From DASUFH01 sp036274645 (GTDB lineage Bacteria > Acidobacteriota > Terriglobia > 20CM-2-55-15), in contig DASUFH010000435.1 in assembly GCA_036274645.1 (NCBI GenBank), positions 1 through 10,963 of the forward strand: DNA of 10,963 bases. The letters run 5' to 3'. Position numbers and translations under genes: made by a program. The notes beneath the pieces were generated by a model. It was not told where the DNA came from and made no database searches. It saw only the letters and a list, made by a program, of their open reading frames with translations. This document shows positions 6,854 through 10,963 of this stretch, piece after piece (position 1 is the first letter of the stretch; each line of letters opens with the position of its first letter).

Positions 6854-7017
6854 CTTATTCATTAACTGTTGGCTGTTCACCATTAACTGCTTCACTTGGC
6901 AAATTCTCAATTGGTCGGATTTGCCATTCCTTCACCGGAATGCACAATGCCATTAACTATTAACTATTAAGTAAAACAGTTAATGGTGAACAGCCAACAG
7001 TTAATGAATAAGTAGGG
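6849..7017. repeat. Long AT-rich inverted repeat (41-bp perfect arms, structured loop)
   Basis: The left arm 6849-6889 (CCCTACTTATTCATTAACTG...) is the exact reverse complement of the right arm 6977-7017 (...ATGAATAAGTAGGG). Pairing continues to 6897/6969 with two C-A mismatches that would be G-U wobbles in minus-strand RNA, giving arms of 49 nt. The 71-nt loop holds two smaller inverted repeats: GGCAAAT (6898-6904)/ATTTGCC (6919-6925) and CATTCC (6925-6930)/GGAATG (6937-6942). It ends in tandem TTAACTA units. Each arm also contains ATTAACTG twice. The element fills most of the gap between two convergent genes and is far more AT-rich than its flanks. It could be a MITE-like non-autonomous element or a bidirectional terminator; no target-site duplication is obvious. 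Confidence 0.9.
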
Positions 7018-7036
7018 AACGGCGGAAACCCGACGC

Positions 7037-8164
7037 TTACGGGCTTTGCGCCAGCGTCAGGATCGAGACTTCCGGCACGCAATTGAACCGCATCGGAGGC
7101 GCTTCCAGCCGTTCCATCCCCACTCCCCGGCTCACGTAGATGGCGCGCGAGCCCAGCCAGTGCAGACCGCCTGCGGCGACGTTGCGGGGAACAGCGGACA
7201 GGGTCATGATCGGGCCGAATCCGGGAATGATGATCTGGCCGCCGTGGGTGTGGCCCGCCACCGTGAGATCGACCCGCGTGCGGGCGCCAAGACTCAAGAC
7301 ATGGTCCGGACGATGGGCGAGCAGAATTCGGATATCGCCTGCGCCGGGCATGGTTTCCAGCGCGCGAATGACGTCGCCGCCGGACCGGTCGACGCCGCCG
7401 ATCGTGATTTCGCGATCCCCCAGACGCACGTTGACGATTTCATTGCGGAGCGTGCGGATGCGCGTTTCGCTGAGCAGCTCGAGCGTATGTCCCGTATCCA
7501 CATCGCCCATCACAAAGAACACCCCTCCAGGAGCATCCAGGCGCCGGAGCAGTTCGCCCAGCGCGGCGCGGGACGCGTTCCATTGCGCGCCGGTTCCCTG
7601 AAAGAGGTCGCCGGGAATAAGAATGATGTCGGGATGCTGGGCCATCAGTAAGTCGACGGCCGCGCGTTCGTGTTCTCCAATCGAATCCGCCTGCAGGTCT
7701 GCCAGAACGCCCAACCGGATGGCGTTCCGGCCGGCGCGATCCCGGGAAACCACCAGCGCGGATTGCTCGAGCGCCAGCCGGTTCGGTTCGACCCATGAAA
7801 CGTAAGCGCCAAGGGGGGCGGCCAGCAGACCCATGCCTGCGAGAGTCAGGCCCAGCGACGACATCGTGGTCTGGCCGATCACGCGCGCCACGAGGATTCC
7901 GGCTGACGCCAGAGGCAGCGCGACGACGCCCGCGAGATAGGCCAGCCGGATGACGCCGAAAGGGCCAACACCCGCGGCGATGCCGACGGCCGTGAATGTT
8001 GCCGCTACCGCGAGAATCGTCGCCGCGCCACCGAGAATGCTGCGACCGTCCGTCGTCTGTTTTCGCGTGTAAAGGGCCGCGCCTGTGCCGGAAGCGGCAA
8101 CGGCCACGACGAGAGCAGCTTGAATGACCAGAAAAATGGACGGACTGAGTTCGTGATCGATCAT
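7037..8164 (-). CDS. Membrane-anchored metallophosphoesterase with altered metal-site motifs
   Basis: A 375-residue protein. Four hydrophobic helices (about 8-32, 45-65, 70-96, 102-124) precede a calcineurin-like phosphoesterase domain (about 149-372), probably on one face of the inner membrane. The layout resembles YkoQ/YaeI-type membrane phosphoesterases. Motif IV (LAH284RPDH) and motif V (AGH305TH307GGQ) are intact, and D156 and G185-D186 are present. Two ligand motifs differ: DXH reads D156-L-Q158, and GNH[D/E] reads G220-D-V-D223. The rest of the fold is well conserved and the gene is open, so this looks like a natural subfamily rather than decay. Substrate unknown; membrane phospholipid or nucleotide esters are possible. 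ATG 8164 follows a weak Shine-Dalgarno region and a leader of about 75 nt from a good promoter. Downstream lies the long inverted repeat. Confidence 0.85.
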   Translation of the reverse strand: MIDHELSPSIFLVIQAALVVAVAASGTGAALYTRKQTTDGRSILGGAATILAVAATFTAVGIAAGVGPFGVIRLAYLAGVVALPLASAGILVARVIGQTTMSSLGLTLAGMGLLAAPLGAYVSWVEPNRLALEQSALVVSRDRAGRNAIRLGVLADLQADSIGEHERAAVDLLMAQHPDIILIPGDLFQGTGAQWNASRAALGELLRRLDAPGGVFFVMGDVDTGHTLELLSETRIRTLRNEIVNVRLGDREITIGGVDRSGGDVIRALETMPGAGDIRILLAHRPDHVLSLGARTRVDLTVAGHTHGGQIIIPGFGPIMTLSAVPRNVAAGGLHWLGSRAIYVSRGVGMERLEAPPMRFNCVPEVSILTLAQSP

Positions 8165-8184
8165 CGGCCGGCCGGAGTTCGAGT

Positions 8185-8205
8185 CCGCCCGCAGCGCGCA
8201 GGCGG
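8185..8205 (-). other. GC-rich leader hairpin before the metallophosphoesterase gene
   Basis: On the minus strand CCGCCTGC and GCGGGCGG (plus coordinates 8198-8205 and 8185-8192) form an 8-bp stem with one G-U and a 5-nt loop. It lies inside the predicted leader, ending about 20 nt before ATG 8164, and might influence translation. In GC-rich DNA such a stem can arise by chance. Confidence 0.35.
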
Positions 8206-8245
8206 CCGAAAGACGAGAAATGGCTTTGTAACCAACCCAGTCACG

Positions 8246-8274
8246 ATTATGAGGAGGGGGCAGGCGTGTGTCAA
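8246..8274 (-). promoter_or_regulatory. Sigma-70-type promoter for the metallophosphoesterase gene
   Basis: On the minus strand TTGACA (8274-8269) is a perfect -35 hexamer, followed by a 17-bp spacer and CATAAT (8251-8246), a 5/6 match to the -10 consensus. Transcription would start near 8239, giving a leader of about 75 nt before ATG 8164. Confidence 0.75.
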
Positions 8275-8533
8275 TTTAGGCCAGGGTCTTCGTGCGTCGA
8301 AAGAGCAAGCTCCCTTCTCCGGAAAGAGCTTCTTTGATGCCCGATCTGCTTGCAGGCGGGGACATCCAGGCGCCTCTGTTGTCGATCCGGAGCGTGCGAC
8401 AACGTTAAAAAGAGTCGCGCTGCTGGCTCCCCGGCGCGGCGTGGCGTTATCATCCTCATCTGGCTGCCAGACGAGGGTAAGGCGTTTTGGGCTGTTACCC
8501 GGAAAACCGTTTCTCAGGAGCGACACGCGATTC
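8275..8533 (+). other. Non-coding region with several inverted repeats, upstream of the 8534 gene
   Basis: I see no credible gene here. Open frames on both strands lack start signals and protein-like composition. The second half carries inverted repeats: GTTGTCG (8378-8384)/CGACAAC (8397-8403); GCGAC (8396-8400)/GTCGC (8414-8418), which competes with the first; CTCATCTGG (8455-8463)/CCAGACGAG (8467-8475) with one mismatch and a 3-nt loop; and GGGTAA (8475-8480)/TTACCC (8495-8500). These could be an operator plus a structured leader for the downstream gene. No convincing plus-strand -35/-10 pair was found. Confidence 0.4.
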
Positions 8534-9733
8534 ATGGTCGGCATATTGTCTGCGCTTCTATTCCTGACGGGGCTTCAACCGGCTCTCCAGACCGGTTCCG
8601 GGTTCAATGTCAGCGGCCGGGTCGTCCGGTCCGCGGCTGTGCCTGCCACGGCGGCTGCCCGCATCGTTCTGACGGAGACGAACAATGCGGCCGCGCCCGC
8701 GGAAGCCACGGTCGGGGCGGATGGGTCGTTCCGATTTTCCGCGGTTCAGCCGGGAACGTACCGCGCCCAGCCTTCAGCGGGCAGCGCGGACTGGGTTGCG
8801 GAACCGCTCAACGTGGTGGTGGTCGATCACGACGTCAGCGGTGTCCAGATCGTGATTAACGCAATGGTCCCCGTGCTCTGGGACGTCAAGGTCGAAACCG
8901 ATGGGCTCCGTCCCTCCGTCACGATGCAACTGGTTCCGTATCGCGGAGGGTCGGGCGCGCGTTCGATCGCGCTCGGCGATGCCGAAACTTCACGCCCGGT
9001 CGCGGAAGGTGAGTACCGCGTTTCGTGGGCGCCCCTGCCGGCCGGGTATGAGATGAAGTCCGTGCTGGCCGGATCGGTCGACGCGCTGGCCAGCCGTTTG
9101 AAAGTTGCCGGAGGAGGCGCGCCGCTGCGGGTCACAGTAACGCTGGGTGTGTCCGATCCGCCCCCCTGGGTGAAGGTGGCCGGACGCGTGCTCAGTCTGT
9201 CTGCAAGCCCGTTACCAGCCGGGGTAGGCATCGTGCTGGAGGATTCGTCGACGCTCAAACTGACGCCCGAAGCGCGCGCTTCCGTCGATGGATCGTTCGA
9301 ATTCCCGCGCGTCCTTCCCGGCTCATACCGTCCCATGCTGACGGGCGCACAGGATCTTCAGATCATGTCTCCGGTGACGCTCGTCGTTCCCAACACGGAT
9401 CTGACGGGCATTCGGGTTGCGGTGACGCCGCTGAAGCAGATCACCGGCAAGGTGATCCTGGAGGGGACTCAACCCATACCCTATCCCAGCCTGGTGGTCA
9501 TCGCCGTCAATCGATTTCAAACCAGCTTCAGACCCCAGCCTGACGGGACATTCACCGTGTCCCTGCCGGTGGGCAGTTCTCCCACCCGACTGATCGCGCC
9601 GGGATTCAGGCTGCGCTCGTTTGTTTACGGCGCGAGCAACCTTCTCGAGGAACCACTCACGGTCGGCGCCAATGACGCGGCGGAGTTCCGCGTGACACTG
9701 AGTCCCGAAAACCTGACCGACGACTTCAAATGA
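8534..9733 (+). CDS. Secreted protein with carboxypeptidase-regulatory-like beta-sandwich domains
   Basis: A 399-residue protein. MVGILSALLFLTGLQPALQ is a short signal peptide, and the mature chain begins about residue 20. Three segments look like carboxypeptidase regulatory-like/CNA-B beta-sandwiches: about 24-115 (VSGRVV..., DGSFRFSAVQPGTYR, DVSGVQIVI), about 213-300 (VAGRVL..., DGSFEFPRVLPGSYR, DLTGIRVAV) and about 301-390 (ITGKVILEG..., PDGTFTVSLPVG). The middle (about 116-212) is related but more diverged. No catalytic motif, anchor or TonB-receptor domain is present, so it is probably a structural or binding protein in the periplasm or outside the cell. Such proteins are expanded in Acidobacteriota. 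The open frame extends upstream to 8120, but only ATG 8534 gives a signal peptide. AGGAG at 8516-8520 is 13 nt away, longer than ideal. The stop lies just before a small hairpin. Confidence 0.82.
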   Translation: MVGILSALLFLTGLQPALQTGSGFNVSGRVVRSAAVPATAAARIVLTETNNAAAPAEATVGADGSFRFSAVQPGTYRAQPSAGSADWVAEPLNVVVVDHDVSGVQIVINAMVPVLWDVKVETDGLRPSVTMQLVPYRGGSGARSIALGDAETSRPVAEGEYRVSWAPLPAGYEMKSVLAGSVDALASRLKVAGGGAPLRVTVTLGVSDPPPWVKVAGRVLSLSASPLPAGVGIVLEDSSTLKLTPEARASVDGSFEFPRVLPGSYRPMLTGAQDLQIMSPVTLVVPNTDLTGIRVAVTPLKQITGKVILEGTQPIPYPSLVVIAVNRFQTSFRPQPDGTFTVSLPVGSSPTRLIAPGFRLRSFVYGASNLLEEPLTVGANDAAEFRVTLSPENLTDDFK

Positions 9734-9735
9734 GC

Positions 9736-9753
9736 GCGTGAAATAACTCACGC
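9736..9753 (+). terminator. Weak terminator-like hairpin after the beta-sandwich gene
   Basis: GCGTGA (9736-9741) pairs with TCACGC (9748-9753) around an AATAAC loop, 2 nt past the stop codon. Outer GAG/CTC can extend the stem across a 1-2 nt bulge. Only a short T stretch follows (CGCTTTCC). It may act as an inefficient terminator. Confidence 0.35.
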
Positions 9754-9771
9754 TCGCTTTCCACCATCGTT

Positions 9772-9808
9772 TACTATTCGCGGACAAAATTTACCCGGAC
9801 ATCGGAGG
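9772..9808 (+). promoter_or_regulatory. Possible -10 box and ribosome binding site of the 9816 gene
   Basis: TACTAT at 9772-9777 is a plausible -10 hexamer (5/6) without a recognisable -35. GGAGG at 9804-9808 is a strong Shine-Dalgarno sequence 7 nt before ATG 9816 and fixes that start over the in-frame ATG at 9831. Confidence 0.5.
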
Positions 9809-9815
9809 CGCACAT

Positions 9816-10430
9816 ATGGATCAGCCGGTCATGAGCATCGAAGAGCCCCCCAAAAAAAGCAGCAGTTATCTTAAATGGGGATTGATCGGTTGTGGCGGGC
9901 TGCTGGCGCTTGCTGCAATTGTTGCCGGGGTCTTGTTTTACCTGGTTTTCAATCGGATGACCATGGACCCCCAGGGCGTCGAAGCTGTGGCGCAGCAGAT
10001 TCTGCGGTTTGAAAAACCGGAGGGGTTCAAGGGGATCTGGTCGATGTCGATGATGGGCGTGAAACTCGCCGTTCTCGGTCACCCGGAAGGGAGCGATCCC
10101 CGCGAAGAAATGATCGTCCTTATGGAGTTTCCCGGCAGCGCCAACTCGGAGGAGATGCGGAACCGGTTCCGGGAAGCCATGAAGAACCAGGGACAGGCCG
10201 ATGATGAAGAGGTCGCCGAGCAGCGGCCCAGCGAGACATTCATGGTTCAGGGCGCCGAAACGGAAGCTCGCGTCACACTGCTTGGCGGGCGGGCCGGCGG
10301 CAGGAAATCGCTGCAGTACATGCTGACCCTGCAGAGCGTGTCGGGCAAACCGGCTCTTGTGGTCATCAACGGCCCCGAGGACGTGATCACCCATGAGTGG
10401 GTGCAGAATTTCCTGAACTCGGTTCAGTAG
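9816..10430 (+). CDS. Single-pass membrane protein of unknown function
   Basis: A 204-residue protein. A short hydrophilic head (MDQPVMSIEEPPKKSSSYLK) leads into one transmembrane helix (about 20-45, WGLIGCGGLLALAAIVAGVL...). The remaining 160 residues are soluble and, by the positive-inside rule (KK and K before the helix), outside the cytoplasm. The soluble part has alternating hydrophobic strands (FKGIWSMSMMGVKLAVLG, EEMIVLMEFPG, KSLQYMLTLQSVSGKPALVVI), a charged helix (EEMRNRFREAMKNQGQADDEE) and a terminal helix (ITHEWVQNFLNSVQ). I recall similar unnamed proteins in Planctomycetes and Acidobacteria with an (I)PEGF-x-MGMK-like stretch, but I cannot name a domain. It has its own promoter-like and ribosome binding sequences and is followed by a palindromic repeat, so it is probably a single-gene unit. 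Confidence 0.8.
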   Translation: MDQPVMSIEEPPKKSSSYLKWGLIGCGGLLALAAIVAGVLFYLVFNRMTMDPQGVEAVAQQILRFEKPEGFKGIWSMSMMGVKLAVLGHPEGSDPREEMIVLMEFPGSANSEEMRNRFREAMKNQGQADDEEVAEQRPSETFMVQGAETEARVTLLGGRAGGRKSLQYMLTLQSVSGKPALVVINGPEDVITHEWVQNFLNSVQ

Positions 10431-10440
10431 CCGTTTGCGT

Positions 10441-10540
10441 GTAGGGGCGGTCTATGACCGCCCAGCGTTTCGGAGCGAATTCTTGTGAAATCAAGGGGCT
10501 TTCACTCCGGAACATTCGCGCGGTCCAGGGCCGCCCCTAC
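10441..10540. repeat. Palindromic repeat element of about 100 bp with GTAGGGGCGG ends
   Basis: The ends GTAGGGGCGG (10441-10450) and CCGCCCCTAC (10531-10540) are exact inverted copies, and the match continues imperfectly inward through GACC/GGTC. Inner inverted pieces are GCGAAT (10475-10480)/ATTCGC (10514-10519) and GTGAAA (10485-10490)/TTTCAC (10500-10505), so the whole unit can fold into one long interrupted hairpin. The left end also folds on its own: GGGCGGTC (10445-10452), TAT, GACCGCCC (10456-10463). The unit begins 10 nt after the stop of the 9816 gene. The GTAGGGGCG...CGCCCCTAC form is typical of dispersed REP/MITE-like repeats in environmental bacteria; copy number cannot be judged here. 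It may also stop transcription. Confidence 0.75.
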
Positions 10541-10590
10541 GGGCAGACAGGGGCTCAAACGGTCATAAGCCGCCCCATACAGGCGCGCGG

Positions 10591-10620
10591 TTGTTCATGA
10601 CTTCCCCGTCGTTGTATTCT
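10591..10620 (+). promoter_or_regulatory. Possible promoter of the M16 peptidase gene
   Basis: TTGTTC (10591-10596), an 18-bp spacer and TATTCT (10615-10620) resemble a sigma-70 promoter. Transcription would start near 10627, only about 6 nt before ATG 10633. That would favour this ATG over the in-frame ATG at 10597 and imply a nearly leaderless mRNA. Confidence 0.35.
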
Positions 10621-10632
10621 CGAAGAACCAAA

Positions 10633-10963
10633 ATGACTTCCCGCTTATTCACTTTTTTCGCGCCACGACGCTTCCTGTGTGTCCTGATCGTGGCCATCGT
10701 ATGTTTTTCAACTCGCGCCGATGCGCAGCAGGTGAAGTTCTCCACGCACACGCTGAAGAACGGCCTGCGCGTAATCCTGGCCGAAGATCATTCGGCGCCG
10801 ACGTATTCCATAGCCGTGACGTACAACGTCGGGTCCCGCGATGAGCGTCCGGGCCGCACGGGTTTCGCCCATCTGTTCGAGCACATGATGTTTCAGGGTT
10901 CGGAAAACGTGGGCAAGGGCGAGCACTTCATTGCGATCAGCAACAATGGGGGGACGTTCAACG
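10633..10963 (+). CDS. Secreted M16-family zinc metallopeptidase, N-terminal part
   Basis: The first 110 residues of a gene that continues past the window. A signal peptide (MTSRLFTFFAPRRFLCVLIV..., cleavage likely after ...TRADA at 31) leads into the pitrilysin/insulinase M16 fold: THTLKNGLRVILAEDHSAPT, then VTYNVGSRDERPGRTGFAHL. The inverted zinc motif is H80-L-F-E83-H84, followed by MMFQGSENVGKGEHF and NNGGTFN. His80 and His84 bind zinc and Glu83 is the general base; the third ligand lies beyond the window. Bacterial secreted M16 proteins usually have about 450 residues per unit or about 900 in fused pairs, often with the second half inactive; which form this is cannot be seen. An in-frame ATG at 10597 would add 12 residues; 10633 gives the better signal peptide. 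Neither has a strong ribosome binding site. Confidence 0.88.
   Translation, partial: MTSRLFTFFAPRRFLCVLIVAIVCFSTRADAQQVKFSTHTLKNGLRVILAEDHSAPTYSIAVTYNVGSRDERPGRTGFAHLFEHMMFQGSENVGKGEHFIAISNNGGTFN

Noticed and set aside
8120..8533. Extension of the beta-sandwich protein to a start at 8120
   Set aside because: It would overlap the start of the divergent metallophosphoesterase gene and its promoter, adds 138 residues of non-protein-like sequence, and buries the signal peptide that begins at 8534.
8161..8544. Minus-strand 127-residue open frame in the divergent intergenic region
   Set aside because: Covers the metallophosphoesterase promoter, has no ribosome binding site and no recognisable protein pattern.
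10708..10926. Minus-strand open frame antisense to the M16 peptidase
   Set aside because: Shadow of the M16 coding sequence, which has a signal peptide and an intact HLFEH motif.

Overview
The window is GC-rich bacterial chromosome with the gene content of an Acidobacteriota genome (Solibacter/Bryobacter- or Vicinamibacter-like). The main clue is the tandem set DUF1587/1595/1592/1588/1585 c-type cytochrome, Tat-exported DUF1552 protein and exported ankyrin-repeat protein. The carboxypeptidase-regulatory-like secreted protein and the M16 peptidase with a signal peptide fit the same phylum. The taxonomic call is inference from gene content; no marker gene is present.

Layout. Positions 1-550 are a small gene graveyard: a frameshifted N-terminal scrap of a PepSY-type membrane protein (+) abuts a scrap of a polytopic membrane protein with a FWAEEG motif (-). 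A VapBC-type toxin-antitoxin pair follows on the minus strand (553-1232), with an inverted repeat lying across its start. Divergent from it, a perfect TATAAT box 8 nt before an ATG starts the three-gene operon at 1349-6821 (26-nt gap, then an ATGA overlap). All three products are predicted to be exported, so they probably act together in the periplasm or at the cell surface. A terminator-like hairpin and a striking AT-rich inverted repeat (41 bp perfect, 49 bp with two mismatches) fill the convergent gap to a minus-strand membrane-anchored metallophosphoesterase (7037-8164). That enzyme has a good sigma-70 promoter but altered metal-site motifs. A 369-nt divergent intergenic region with several inverted repeats separates it from a secreted beta-sandwich protein (8534-9733). 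Then come a single-pass membrane protein of unknown function (9816-10430), a palindromic repeat element about 100 bp long (10441-10540), and the beginning of a secreted M16 zinc peptidase that runs off the end.

The best candidates for something new are the long inverted repeat at 6849-7017, the metallophosphoesterase with a non-canonical metal site, and the cytochrome/DUF1552/ankyrin operon, whose function is not established. Nothing here is a CRISPR, phage, rRNA or tRNA locus.
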